Shown: positions 34,605 to 47,759 of the stretch, piece by piece
How the letters are laid out: each line of letters opens with the position of its first letter
Numbering within the stretch: position 1 is the first letter of the stretch
Assembly: GCA_026419785.1 (NCBI GenBank)
Contig: JAODTK010000854.1
Location: 118,899-182,898 of the forward strand
DNA: 64,000 nucleotides
Reading direction: 5' to 3'
Source of the DNA: Sclerodactyla briareus
Taxonomy: Eukaryota > Echinodermata > Holothuroidea > Dendrochirotida > Sclerodactylidae
The notes under the pieces: model-generated
The model's database searches: none
Seen by the model: the letters and a program-made list of their open reading frames with translations, nothing else
What the model was told of the DNA's origin: nothing
Made by a program: the position numbers and the translations under genes

Positions 34605-37590
34605 TACTTTGATATCACGGTCACACAATGCATTATCAGCCATTCAGACTGGAGGAAGCATACAGTTTGGTCATGGGTCAGATTAACATGGTTAAGATTC
34701 AAGCCGAGGCACACCATACTATAAGTTCGTATCATTTATCCGAGTGCAAGCCCTTTAGCATTACTATGCCGTACTTCCAGGAATCCGAACTACCTTCATA
34801 ATGTGGAAAATCAATACTTTACGTCGGGGCCGTCAAAGAATTATTGCTGGGCACGGGCAGTGGTGTTTGCTTCAACATCTAAACGTATGAACCACGTTCC
34901 GGTAAGGATGGGCAAAACGAAGGAAACGTGACACAAAATACTACCTACGGCTCAGAACATTGACGTCTTGACAAAGTACAAAAAATGCTGGTTTCTAAAT
35001 TCAACAATAGGCCTATACTCTACATTTCGGCAAGAATCAAAATGCTCAGTCAAGATGGAGACAGCTCTGAGCCATCAGGAGAACTTTTCGACCCGTCAGC
35101 CTCTATTTCGACCCGTCCCAACCAGTTGACAGTGACGTTCTTTCAATAATGTATATAAAAAATGCGCTTATTCGTCAAATAACGCACCGTTATTTTGTTG
35201 GCTAGTAACGAATCAGAATATCTGAATCAAAAATGGTCAAAATGTCACCATTATAGCAGATTCCCATTTTTTCACAGTCCGCGATAGTGTGAAAAAGTTC
35301 ATGCAAAATCCAAGCCATCCTCGTTCGATCGCAATATTTACAACCGTTCCGGGTGGCGGTAATATCCTCCACGTACACTTATTCGTGCCTATTTCTATCC
35401 ATTCATTCAATTCCCAAGTGAGAACTGGTTAATTGTGTGATTACTGTATAGGACTTTCTGTATATATTCACATTAATAGTGTACGTATATTGAACTGTCT
35501 GATGGTGGTGGTACCATGGAAGTATAATATTAACTGGAAAGGCAATAACAGGCAAGTGCATTTAACTATGTGTAGAGAAAAAAAGTCTCTATGCGAGCTA
35601 CACCGAAAGACGAGTGATGGCATACCGTAAGTGAGAACATCGTGTCAGCAATATAAAGTTTTTGTAACCTTAAATTGCAGGGAGGACTGCGGAGACAAAC
35701 TATAGGTAGAGCAACATGAATGCGAAAGGTAACTATATCATGAATGATATCAACTTAAGGAGTGCAATCGCCTTCCAGCATGGGTGTGGGGACATTTTTT
35801 CCCATGAGCTATAGGTAGGGCGGCTGATGCTAAACGTCGGTTGTACATGCCCCACATGTAGATATAGCAAATGAAGTTACAGAATCACGGCGTACTGTTT
35901 ATTCTCCATGGTCTACATACCCGCGTCAATCCAGTATAGTATGCCTCGATAGCCCCGGACACCTGGGTAAGAGGCGGACACTGTTTCTCGTTCGAACGTT
36001 ACCTTGGCAACACGATAATAGAACAGTTTCGCAGAACTAATGCAGAGAGGAATTATCATCAGCGAAATGGGCCGATTACGAGTGAGTACTTACACAAAAA
36101 ATAGCCGAATGAGGAATTTAGACTCGCCTTTTGACAGTGACCTTCATCGTAGCATGTTGCTTCAAGTATCGAACTTGTGATAGGCTGATAGTATGAAACT
36201 GCATATGGATCCATACATCAGTTACGTACTACATCAGTGTGTCCGCTTTCCAGCCAGGTTCTAGGATGTTAGCGACGTGACGGCCTGAGAAATATTGAAA
36301 TCCTTCTTGAATTCTTTATTTTGAGAAGTCGATCGATCCATAATTTACTTGTACACACCCTACTTGACCCTTTGAGTGCATTTTCTTTGTCTTTTGCTAT
36401 TTGGAATCTTCAAAAAACTGACGAATTTGCCCAACGTGTCCGTCACTGCCAGTATACCAGACCAGTATACATGAGCGATATTGTTGGATCTCCGGGGCTA
36501 GGGTCGTTCAGAGTAAATAGTTCAAATTAAAATAACTCCTTGGATCGTCAAGAGTAATGTTGTTGAGCTCATCAACCCTTGTTACTCACTATAGATTGTC
36601 ACACCATGTGTTGTATGGTGAATACCAATCCAGTGACACTTTTTTAGCCACGGATTACTGGGACTTATGAGTATTTCACGTTTGAATAATGTGCCTGGCT
36701 TTGCAACGGCCCTAACCAGTTGATCAATCTGATCTAAAAAGCTACAAAGAGGCACTCAGACAGAAGTACGCATTTCATGGATCCTAATCCGAAGCTTTGC
36801 ATCGTAACGGAATATCGGGTTGCGTCCAACATAAATAATTAAAAATTGCATGTACAAATCACTATAACGAAAATTCTACTCCGTTGAATAGTGCACTGTA
36901 TTCAAAGTAAAACTATGGTCCTCAAATAGACCAGGGAAATGGACCAAACTATGGCGTTCCCAAGCACAGGACAGACTAGATCCCAAGGATTCGATTTGGT
37001 CGAACGATTCGAGGTATAGTTTACGCTAAGCAAGTGATACTCTGTTTTGTGATTATATGGATATTTCCGAAATTATTCTAAAAATTACTTTTGAAATGAA
37101 ATGTAGAGTGGGTGTTTATGGTTTCCCACCTAACATTCCGTACAATTCGTTATCTTACCCTATCTTTCATTACAGTTCCATGTTTTTTTTTTTTTTTCTC
37201 GCAAGCCCTGTAATTTTCATCGGGAAGACTGAGATACATGTGGGTGGTGCGATGAACAGTAATATTTGAACGCTTGACAGCGATTAATATTGAGCCAAGA
37301 TTCCTCGCCTTAAACCCGTCCATAACGAACCATTGTACTTTTAGCATATGTTGTAAATCTCAACCATGTCGCTGGAGACCCTACTTGTCCCTTCAACATC
37401 TCGTAACCGTTCGTAAAACAGAAAAGTTAGACAGTGAGGTCCGGAACGAAAATAGGTGACATGTGAAACTCATAGAAGCAGTGAACGCAAACAAGAAATT
37501 GTGAACTGTTATTTCTATTAGGTTTAATTCTATTCTTACGTTTAGAGCCCGAGTGTCTTTGAAGTTCGATGAATGTGGTGGGGCATAGCC
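34605..37590. other. unassigned DNA
   Basis: No supported gene. One TAGGCCTA (35008-35015). A T13 run lies at 37183-37198. Confidence 0.4.
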
Positions 37591-37599
37591 TAAGCTCTA

Positions 37600-37895
37600 A
37601 ACATCATGCCGATTTAGAGAGAGTGTAACTTTGAGGTTACATTGACAAAACGAGCATGTCGAAAACACAGTCCACCAAAAATCTGTAACCGTCCGTAACC
37701 TCCGCAGTATCTGCAAGTTTCTCACCTGAATAAACCCGTGAAATTCTTTGTTCTTGCTGACGCGGTCCCATACTGTCAGACTGTGTGGAATTCTCTTCCA
37801 GAAGCAAAGCTCATTATTTACACTTGAGTATTTGTATTGATTTGCCCAGGAGTTGGTCGAGTGATTCCATCTGTGCTCTCTATGTCTCATTGTAC
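37600..37895. other. possible retroelement trace, unresolved
   Basis: The plus strand reads VWNSLPEAK (37779-37806), which resembles the 'WNSLPE' block of LINE ORF2. Flanking residues do not continue the alignment, and the longest frame here (97 codons, minus strand) has no recognised domain. Could be chance. Confidence 0.25.
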
Positions 37896-37899
37896 GCGC

Positions 37900-40430
37900 T
37901 ATAACGAATATGTTCTAGCGGAGCTATGAGCTATATAAGTTCATCTTTTCATACATTACATTACTCACTGCTAGAATTAGAGCCTCAGATCAGGATGGTA
38001 TCCCCAGGTTGACAGTGATTAAGCAGGTCCTTCATGCAGCACGACACAAATTTTCTACTACCCTTTGGACAGTGAATACACTATTACAACTGTTTCGCGT
38101 ATGTGGAAAGACTGATTTGCTAATTTGTTGAGATGTGGACTTCCATACATTGGTCACACACACGGGGCAGCTTCGTAACTAGGAAGTTTTCCTACTACAG
38201 AGTTTCCAAATTGTGCCAGATATTTTTCTTCTCTAACCGTGAAAAAAAACCCAGATGGAACTCTAACACCAAGATGTTAAAAACAAACAGGTGTTTGTAG
38301 GCGATGGATTCGATGGACACTTGATAAATATGGAGTGGATTCATGCCTAACCTTCTCTTCCCGGTTTTTTTTTTTTCATCGCCGCCGTGATCTATGTAAT
38401 GGGGACATTTCATAATTTCGTTTTCCCGCTGTATTTATTACATACGACCATTAGATTAGATAGTTAATTTAATAGTGTATTTTGTAATATGCATATGAAT
38501 CACATCAGCAGGCAATACAAATTGACGTCTCACATTCAAACCCAATGGTGGGAAAAAATTTTGTTTTTATTAGAGAAAATGCTGTCACTATTTTCACACA
38601 TGTCGCACTCAGGACCTTTTCTTTTCAAGTTAACCAATTTTAGCACGTTCATTTCCCGGAGCGGCATTCTGGTTCTGACTTTCGGCATTTATACTAATTC
38701 AAATACGTACGAGTGAAGATTGAGATGGCCTTAGTTGATTGATTCGCTCGTTATTAATTGAACATTTAATATTTGAACATTTACCAAACTTTCAGATTCC
38801 AAGCCATATGGTTACCCTCGCTCACGCATTACAACATCGGCAGATAATCAATAAAAAAGAGACTCAGCTTCAGGTCGTTGAAAGACATTCATGGTCGTAC
38901 GTCCTGCGAGTTTCATCTACGACTCCGACTGCCCCTTTCCAGTTTTTACAACGTAATAACGTAACATCCTTCTCAATGCAAAGTCCGTGGTGAATTTTTA
39001 AATTTTCCTGAACCTTTTTGAATCAGCCAGTCGAATACTGACAGACAGTGAGTAGACCTTCAATATTCCTTATTTCAATACATCCTTTGCCATTATAGAG
39101 AAATTAGATAACACCACTTAAGCAAGAACGTTTAAGGCGTCTGAATCACGAAAACTGACCTTTGGCGAGAATAGTAAGGTATTGTCTGGGCACGTTGAAA
39201 TCAGCAACCGTAATTCAAATCTTGGACATTTTTGAAACAAACTGCCTCAAGTGCCCCAGAGATATTTTCCATATACTCATCTGTGTAAGTAATACTGGCT
39301 CGAATCTTATATTTCGCCGGCTAACTGTATCAGTTAAATCTCTAGCGGAATTGTTCTTCGATTTACGTTACTTTGCTAATTATCGTGACCTGAATTCTGT
39401 CATGGGCTATTCTCCGTCAGTACGGTGTTTGTCTTCTGCGGTATGTGCGCACCCATATTACCGATACTGCATGTCAGAGGCTGTACGCGTTAGACCACAC
39501 AGTCTCCTAGTATAAGTTACCGTCATTCTACCGTTTGTGATCAGGCACTACTAAGGTCCGACATGACCGTTATATCACATGTAATCTTTCTAACTGAATC
39601 CAGCATCCGTTCGACTGCGCAATCGGCATTCCTAACGAGCGAGGCGTCAAAGGAATGATTATCGATTTCTCTATCATACAGGACGAAATATGATCAAGCT
39701 GATCTGCGACTAAGTAAAGGTTATATCATGTATCGTATTTCGTATCTTCCTCTCTGGTTTCGCTATCGAAATATAGGTAATGTTAACCAGAACTGATTAC
39801 TGTCACGGATGGGCATATATCGTATACCTTAGCTACCGTCTAACTATATGCGATCGGTGACGCCTGCTTCGATTTTCAGATGCTACATCTGCAATACAAG
39901 TGAGAAAAAGCGTTTAGAAAACCTTTTTTCATAATGGTTTAAGTCCGATAAGTGGTTCTATCAAGTACAGACCCCGATAAATCAATCGATGAACCAGTGC
40001 AGCCATTTTTTTTTTGTCTTCGTAGCATCGATCTGAGAGAACTGGCTGGCTGAAAAGAAATATGTTATTGTTCGGTTTACATGAAAGAACAATATATTGC
40101 TCAATACCATACTGTATTTAGTCAAAACTACTTAAATACAATACACACCACTTTTGATAATTGAGTGCATGTTCAATTAGGTGAGGAAGTGTAGCAAGAA
40201 TCGGAGCACACATATCAAATTAACAGATAATTCATGTATGATTCGGTACAAAAAAGGTGGGGGTGCTGCCACACTTCACGTTCACTTTTCCCCACGTCTT
40301 TCCCACCCCATTCAAGAACAGCGTAAATATTGGAATTTTTCAGGAACTGTAATTCAACATTGACGGATCAAACCCAGGGTTCAGGCCTTCATATTCCGTT
40401 TAGAGAATTTGCCGTACGTCGACCAACGGG
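37900..40430. other. unassigned DNA
   Basis: Short frames only; the 117-codon plus-strand frame at 39162-39515 has no recognised domain. T-rich runs at 38364-38375 and 40006-40015. Confidence 0.4.
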
Positions 40431-40439
40431 AGCAAAAAA

Positions 40440-40545
40440 AGCCTGGCCTGCAACCTTTTCGTTCAGTTCTAATCGAACCCATGGCTAGCCTGTATCTGTT
40501 TAGACGGTGCTCCGCCTCTACCTATAGAACTGGGCCGATAACTAC
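40440..40545 (-). repeat. tRNA-derived SINE-like head
   Basis: The minus strand has TTCTATAGGTAGAGGCGGAG (A-box-like) and, about 35 bases on, CATGGGTTCGATTAGAACTG, with a strong B box GGTTCGATT. This spacing fits an RNA polymerase III type 2 promoter. The cloverleaf is not intact, so it is a SINE head rather than a tRNA gene. A T-rich stretch follows (A7 on the plus strand at about 40434-40440). Confidence 0.5.
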
Positions 40546-40626
40546 GGCATCGTAAGGTGATTTTCCGGAATGGCAGTGTTATCGTTTTTGCATCAGTTAT
40601 ATTCTTTGGGTTGAGGGTTTGTGTAG

Positions 40627-40697
40627 CCGCCCCCCCCCCGCCCCCGCCCCCCCCCCTCCTCCGCCCCCCCCCCCCGCCCCCCCCCCCCGCCTCCCCA
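40627..40697. repeat. poly-C/poly-G tract with CCG and CCT interruptions
   Basis: About 70 bp almost entirely C on the plus strand. The proline- or glycine-rich open frames across it are composition artefacts. The G-rich strand could form G-quadruplexes. Confidence 0.95.
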
Positions 40698-40699
40698 GT

Positions 40700-41735
40700 T
40701 TTCTTCCGAGACGTGACACCAAATATACCTTATCTTTACACAGTAATGGACAGTCGCACTACAACGGTTAGCTAGTCTACTCACGATGGTTTCCCAAGAA
40801 ATCGAAACAAAACATTCTGAATCCGTTGTATTTCTCCACACAATGTCAATTTTCCATAAATGCAAATGAGTCCTTCTTTAGAAGTTTCGATGGCAGACGA
40901 CGCTGATGTGACGGAATTAGTATATAATCTACTAATGTGGCTTTCGCGCACAAATATGCACTGTCTCAAATTTTTCTCGAAGGTCATCCACAAGTAAGAG
41001 CCTGCGAAAGTGGAAAGACCAATCTCAGGGCGAATGTGGAAGAAACGATGACGCTGAAGATGAGAGTGATTACAATGGAGTGATGTCACCAGACGATAAT
41101 TAATACATATAAGAACAGTCTGAAATGATGTTAATACAATATCAGTCTGAAACCGAGGCCAGAAAGCCGACTTTAACATGCTCCCCGGGATCGAATTTCA
41201 TCATTCTGAAAACATTCAAATGCAACAGCATTTCTCCGAGTCCCTTATTTTTTGTTTAATGGCTCCCTTATGAGGCTATAGGTATGTGCAAAAAGACAAA
41301 TAGCGATGCACCAGGGGTTAATTCTCATTATCCATATTATCCAGACTTCAACGCTCAGCAGTGACCGAGATTGTCCATTCGAGTATAGGTTCCTTAAAAT
41401 GGAAGCTTCCTTTACGGCTCGGCACGGCAATTTCATTGTTCTCATAGACCTGGGTTCGCTAGTGGCATTGGAATGCGGAACGAAATACATAATGAAACCA
41501 AATTATCGTCTATTGAAAAAAAATCTTCACTCCTGATGGCGTCTGCCCAGTTTCGTTTCCCACAACACGATTTGGGCGCATGGCTGTATTCGAGCTGACA
41601 TCGCGCCTTCAAGATGAGTGGTGGGTGGGGCGAATGAAATGCTATAGTTGTTTTTTGTAACTCTAGTAGCAGGGTCGGTTAATTCCCGTTGGGGTCCTCG
41701 TCCAAGGGAAAGATATATCTTCCCGGAAGAATAGC
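40700..41735. other. unassigned DNA
   Basis: The 132-codon minus-strand frame (40781-41179) has no recognised domain. No repeat family recognised. Confidence 0.35.
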
Positions 41736-41739
41736 AGAC

Positions 41740-42080
41740 TTGTATCAAGTGACGGCATTTTGCAAGGAAACTTCCAGGGTTGAAATTCAAGCAGTCACCC
41801 GAGGGTTCCCTGGGGGCTGTACTTGCAGTGTGATAGGCGGGGTTTGGTCTTCACTCCATGGTTTCCGCTTTGAAACGTGGATCTGTACATGAGTTTCGTG
41901 GTTCGTTTTCAGGTAAAATTCAAACGAAGTCCTCGTCTTCTTCTGTGAGCAGTCAAGTTGGACATGAACCTTCCGCTCCTCCAGGTTCCGAGAAAGTGGT
42001 CCGGATCATGGGGTCCAGTATCGTCCTTCGATTCCTTTGTGAGCCTTACTTGACTTTCCGAACACGTAGACGGAAATCAA
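41740..42080. repeat. dispersed repeat family A, copy 3
   Basis: AAGTGACGGCATTTTGCAAG, CTGTACTTGCAGTGTGATAG and GGTTTGGTCTTC parallel 19645-19750. GTTGGACATGAACCTTCCGC and GAGAAAGTGGTCCGGA parallel 19850-19900. Sequence to about 42440 (GC-rich, several opposed open frames) may belong to the same element but was not matched. Confidence 0.7.
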
Positions 42081-42084
42081 TAAA

Positions 42085-42450
42085 TCTATAGCCCAGGGAT
42101 GTGGGGTTTCCCACCCCTCCTTCTATACCTTTCATCGTCAGTTCATCGTCGATGGTTTGCCGTGGATTCTAGTGACGCTGCTACCCACCGCCGGACGGAG
42201 GAGACAGCGACCAATGTGGTTTCGTGGTGCCGAAGTGTCCGCTCACCTCTCTTAAATGGTCGGTCCAGGGGTCCCTTAGAGACAGGCGGTCCGGTTTGGC
42301 TCCTGGCCCTCCTCCTCTCACTTGCCCGTTTGTCGGTCTTGTCTTGTGGGTGCGTACACGCATGACAGCTAGCCGCGACATGGTCGCTACTCGGGGGTGG
42401 TTCGTGGTAACACAGGTACCACCGATCAACGCCTGTCATGCAGACACCAG
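42085..42450. other. GC-rich unassigned stretch, perhaps end of family A copy
   Basis: Higher GC than its surroundings, with 76-98-codon frames in four phases, which points to composition and not coding. Confidence 0.35.
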
Positions 42451-42454
42451 ATGA

Positions 42455-42815
42455 TTTTTTTAAAATAATAATTTATTGTATACCTTGCCGAGGCAAGGAT
42501 CCATCCTATTCAAGGCCCAGCAAGGGTGCAACCTGGATACTGCACCTTATTGTGAGCTGCGAATCCTAACCAGGTACATCAAGCAGGCAATGCCTCTCAG
42601 GCGTCCTTATCTGTGGGGTGGGGGTAACGCACGCAGACGCCAACTTGTAAATTGCCTACCACTCTTTTGTCCCTGCTCCCTTCCCTCGTGCGAGAACCCA
42701 GCAAGAAGGCACATGTTCCATTTTGGAAGTCCTTGGTATGACCCGAACCGTGAATCGAACCCCGGTCCGTCCCGGTGGGAAGGCCGACGCTCTGCCATTG
42801 TCGCCAACCACCGTT
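42455..42815 (-). mobile_element. tRNA-derived SINE, copy 1
   Basis: On the minus strand: an A-box-like region (GGCGACAATGGCAGAGCGTC, about 42793-42812), a B box GGGGTTCGATTCACGG (about 42750-42765), a body with GGGTCATACCAA and TGTGCCTTCT, then GTTGCACCCTTGCTGGGCCT, a hairpin-prone CCTTGCCTCGGCAAGG and an A/T-rich tail (42456-42480). The same ordered blocks occur in 49575-49945 on the plus strand, so the two define one ~360-bp family. SINEs carry no protein and depend on a LINE for mobility. The 113-codon plus-strand frame here is a shadow. Confidence 0.8.
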
Positions 42816-42834
42816 AATGATGAGCTTGACTGGA

Positions 42835-44665
42835 CGACTGGACGACCTTCTCCTTGTATGCTTGGGCATTTATGATATACAGGCAAAAACAGTGAAACGA
42901 TGAACGTCCGAACAGAGTGGAAGAACACCACGTTGATATGTTTCTTTGAAACATTATAAATGATTCATTCTATGAATAGAAAAAACACCAGTTTCCTTCC
43001 CGGTTTTTTCAAACACGTGTTTTATCAATCCAGCGCATTCTGATTGGTTCGGTAACAATTTTTGCTGAAAATCTAAACCGGTATTTGTTAATAAATCTTC
43101 CACCTCATGGGAAATCTATGTGCTCCATTCTTCTTGTTGAATTTGACTACCTCGCCAATCAATCTCTCGAATACTGGGACGCATACCACCAACAGAAATC
43201 TCAAAGAGAAGAACCTGAAGTATCTACTCATATATGAAACCGCTGTGTAAATAAGCATTTTGCCAGAGCAAATAATTCCAATATATTGTTCCCTTCCCAT
43301 GTTAGTTGCATTTAAAACTTGGAGATGGTCGCCGCCATTTCCCCCTCCAATAGATGGCAAGAACTTGAACCAGTCCAATTATGATGTCACACAACCCCTA
43401 CTAGAGGGATTTAATGTAGTTCTTTATTTTTTACATTACCCATCATGAGCACTAATGAGCATTCCGATGCACGCTTTCCAATGAATTTCTGAAGTATATA
43501 CTGTAATAAAATTTAACGCCTAAATGGCTTGAAAATTAATGTACGCCATTTTGAATATTTGACAACAAATTACTAATGAAAAACAGAACCTTTATAACTA
43601 AAAAGGATTGAGTGAAAGCAAAATCCTTAATCAAATGTCCTACCCTGTTGAACATCAAACTGGCATATCTTCGGGAAGTAAACAATATTTTTCGATCGAA
43701 TTTGGGGAAGATGTTTATTGCATGTCGGTCTCTTATTTGACATTGTTAGTTCACTTTCAAAAATCATACTCACATTCTCCTTCCAGGAACTCACCCACAC
43801 GGGGAAGCGTAGCCGTAGAATAGGGTGCCGTTGAATCCTGCCTGAAAATTCCCGAATTTCAAGTGACTCTTGTCGATTTTAGGTACGTACGTCGGAGATA
43901 CTCACAAGGAGGAATTAATAGGGAATTGAGGGGCACCACGGCCTCCTCCCCGCTATTCCCATGGCTTTGGCTGCGGTCTTGAGTGGGTAGTGTAGTCGGA
44001 ATCGCCTCAGACAGAGAATTGGTACTTTGTTTTTCCTGATAGAAATTCACCTATTGCAAGTGTAGACTATATCCAACTTCCTTATTTAGCTGACCCCCCC
44101 CCCCCCCGCCTCTCCTGCTCGATTCTCACCATAACTCACGGTAATCCTTGCCGAGGTTCCTGGACTGTCTCTGAACTCGTCAAGCATAGGCATTATTTAA
44201 TATCTCGATTAATAGTGACACCGAGAGGCATCTAAATGTCACGCGTTTTAAATTATGCTTATGGGCATGTCTATTTTTTCACTCTACTTTCCGGCTACGG
44301 CAATTAGTGTTTTACTTTTTCCATGTCAGTGAGATTTCCCTATAAATGGCATGGAAAAATCGATTGCTTTACAGCGCTCTAATCGCATTCCATGACTCCT
44401 GTCGTTATGTATTTGTTAACCCAACTGCATAACCTGTAAGCGGTTCACCTCTCATTATGTTCAGTGTTTTAATATGACTGTAATTAAGCCGTTAATCTCA
44501 CGCCCTCGTAACCAAATATAATTAAATCTAATAATTATCAACAACCTATCAACAATTATATAACTGACTAGCGTACTCAGTTAACCAAGACTGAATTACG
44601 CATTACATACGCTCGTGCGAATGATACACAGTGGTTGGACACGTGAGTCGCCGAAGACGATACCT
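42835..44665. other. unassigned DNA
   Basis: No recognised gene. A C14 run at about 44094-44107. The 96-codon minus-strand frame at 43088-43378 has no recognised domain. Confidence 0.4.
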
Positions 44666-44672
44666 CTTTGGT

Positions 44673-44718
44673 AGAAGAGAAGAAGACGAAGAAGAAAAGA
44701 AGAAAGAAGAAGAAGAAC
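44673..44718. repeat. (GAA)n-like purine tract
   Basis: GAAGAAGACGAAGAAGAAAA and similar for about 45 bp. Confidence 0.9.
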
Positions 44719-45094
44719 TCTTTTACTTTGGTGGCCCATTCTGCTACATAGTGGGGTTTTAAGAACTAATAAACCTAGGTAGAGATGGCTGAGAGATTAG
44801 AGCTATTGTGTTGTCTGTTCAAGCCTATGCACAAGATTTAAAAAAAAATGCACAATATTAATGCACAATATTCATTTCTATTGTTTAGCACATACCACGT
44901 GAAATTTTGTTTGTTCAATAGATATATATTATGACGGACGCTGGTATGAAATATCTCGACTGTTATGATGCCGACATTTGGCTCTGTGACTTTTGCAAGT
45001 GGCGTTAGGTGAGCAGGTCATTATTATGGTTCCTTGTCGAAGTCGGAGGATTATGTGCCAGAACAGAGAATCATGACAATAATTGTTGTGGTAT

Positions 45095-45195
45095 ACGGGT
45101 GTGTGTGTGTGTTTTGGTCTGTGTGTGTGTGGTGTGTGTGAGGTGTGTGTGCGTGTGCGTGCCGCGTGTGGTGTGCGTGTGCGGTGTGTGTGGAC
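45095..45195. repeat. (GT)n microsatellite in left segmental copy
   Basis: Imperfect GTGTGTGTGTG with GGT, GCGT and CGCGTG interruptions. It sits at the same position in the duplicated unit as 60568-60645. Confidence 0.9.
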
Positions 45196-46807
45196 GCCGC
45201 GCTGTAAGCCATTCAAACTGATTGAAGCCTACTTAGAATGTGTGGTCCCCAAAGAGTGCATGATACCCATTATTATCAGTTCAGGTCGAAGCTCATATGA
45301 AGTCACCAGAGGTCAAGTTGACATTGATGTGTGTATCGCGTTCTTATGGGAGTAAAACCCGATTTTGTGTTGTGCATCGGAGGTCAATTTTGGTTTTAAA
45401 AAATATAAATTTTGTGAAAAATCCGACTGACATTGGATAAAGCTCAAATGAACATGTAGTTTCATGATGAATTCATTGAACCCTATGTGCTTGGGTCAGG
45501 GGTCATATGAGCTCACGAGAGGTCAGAGTCTGAATGAATATGATGATACATGAATGATGAAGAATATGATTATTATTCCGAACATCGGACGGGGCCATTA
45601 ATAAGGTCATTAACTTCACGATAATACTGTGTGGTTGTCAGATTAGTCGAGCGTTGTCTTTAAATACTCCTTCTTGCCTTCTCTATGGGCGCTCAGCATA
45701 GGAGACTCAGAAGGGTGGACGAACGAGAGGTAGGCACTTTGCATGTCGCCGTCTGCGGGCAGTTTCTGTCCCTCCGAAGAGCCGAAGAGATACTCCGTCT
45801 TATTCCGTATTCCTAGTGAGGGCATCGGATATAGGTAGCTAGGCACGGCAAGTGATCATAATAATAGGCCTATATATATATATCTGCCGGGTAGTTCCAT
45901 TGCCTTCCACATGACTTCAAGAAACATAGTACAAAACCTACCAGTTGTATGATTCTCTGGTTGATTGCTTATCGTCGGGTGTTTACGGTTTCCGTAAAGA
46001 ATATTTGTAGGAAAAAAACGTCAATATAAATGGATCCTCGTATATAATATGTGATGATGGAGGAATCAACAAAAGCCCCAGATTACCTGTCATATTCCAA
46101 TTTATCACTTAGTGAAATGAGGGCGCTTTAGCAGAGGGACAGTGAATAAAGGCGTCGCATTGCGGTGGGCCCTTATTCGGCCATCTCATATGACCGGATG
46201 ATAACTAGAAAATGTATCGGAAACCATTAGTTTTTCATTTCAGCGTGAACGCAGCTGATTGGGAAATCATGACAAGTATGCGTTACAATGGCCTGCATGG
46301 TATTCGTTTCGAGGGGCACTCGTTGAGTTGGTATCATATTCGAATTCGTACCCCACAATTAACGTTTCTTATTTCAATGAGCAACGACTTTCGTTCTCTC
46401 TCGGCTTCGACACTTCATAGTCTCCAATGCTTTGCATAGATTCGTCCTAGCGGTAGGCTAAAAAAAAAACCCAGACCAAAACAAGTGTCTCTGAGCAGAA
46501 AATTCGATTTTATTTCTATCACTGGAGATGTGACGCAATCTGCTCCGAAGGATAGGATTCACATTAAAGGACACACGCTTTCAAACGCGAAACGAGGGTG
46601 GCCTGCCTGATTAGGAGATGTCACGGATCAGCAGCAACATTCGAGTGGTTACGCAGTGTTGGGGCTTGAAGACTAGCAGCATTACATGCGTTTGCGTTGT
46701 TCCGTTGCGCGTCCGTTGCGCGTCCGTTATTACTGTTAGAGTTTGCCATCCAGACGTCCGTTGCGCTTCGTTGACATTGGTTATTTTACCCATCTTCCCG
46801 TGTGTTT

Positions 46808-47755
46808 GAGACAAACATGGCCAGGCCCCTGGGAATGGGGGGGGGCTGCTGGGGGTACTGCAACACCCCAGATGTTATAACGATATTTCAGGTCATGTTG
46901 TCCAGCCCCCTGTCGATTTTGAGCTTAAGTTGTCATGGATCAATTTTTCCACGAAATTTGGTATCCGGTTCGATCAGCTGGCTGAGTAAGTTGTTATTCA
47001 GTGTACTGAGTCTAACTCATAGTCTTATTTGATTGTTTTTTAAATTTTTTGTTGAGAGAAGGCCGAAATGCCCTCCCCCCCCCCCCAAAAAAAAAAACAT
47101 CGGACTGCGCGCGCGGTTATCCTTTTTTTTCCGTGACATGATAATACAGTGGGCCCACGTGTAGAATAACGTTGTCAGATTCTGGACAAATATTGATTTT
47201 TGTCCATACGTTCATCTCAAGCGTGGTGAACACATGACAGGTAGGCCACGAAGGGAATTTGGTTTAGGACTTGATTCATGTTGCACCCCCCCCCTACCCA
47301 CTACAAAAAATGCGGAATTCCAAACTGCGATTTCGTAACACTGCAACACAGTTTAGTCTATTCTGATCCTATTGTCAGATTGGCTTTGCCAGCGGACGTG
47401 CTCTTTTTATAGAAGATTGAAAGCTACTGTAACGAAAAACGCAGGGGGGCCCGTGCAACATTAGTATGGAGGTTACGTGATTGACGTATGGAAATATACA
47501 AGCGCGGAGGGGGCGAAACAATTGAGACATGTGAAATTTAGACGGAAATTTTTGGAGCGGATGGCGATACTAATCTGAAAAATTGCCCAAATTGTCTGCT
47601 GAAAGGCTCAAGTACTTCATCCAATGCCAGAAAAATGCACAAATTTGCCAGGACAGTGATGTCAGCAACTGCTTCAATCCTTGTTGAAGCAGCCTCCACC
47701 CAATTAGGAAGGGGTCCTCGATGGAATTTCTCTAAGACATGCTATGGTAGGAATG
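46808..47755. other. interior of the 3.5-kb insertion, unassigned
   Basis: Several G and C runs (46838-46848, 47075-47085) and GCGCGCGCGG. No open frame above about 80 codons. Confidence 0.4.
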
Positions 47756-47759
47756 GACA

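Noticed and set aside
37770..37810. Another LINE end (VWNSLPEAK)
   Set aside because: Only the short WNSLPE block matches; flanking residues do not continue the family pattern, so chance cannot be excluded.
40557..40865. Proline-rich / glycine-rich proteins
   Set aside because: Translation of a C/G homopolymer tract on either strand.
42476..42817. 113-codon plus-strand gene
   Set aside because: It is antisense to a tRNA-derived SINE.
46212..46439. 75-codon gene in the left segmental copy
   Set aside because: The frame is not preserved in the homologous stretch at 61.7-61.95 kb, which argues against coding.
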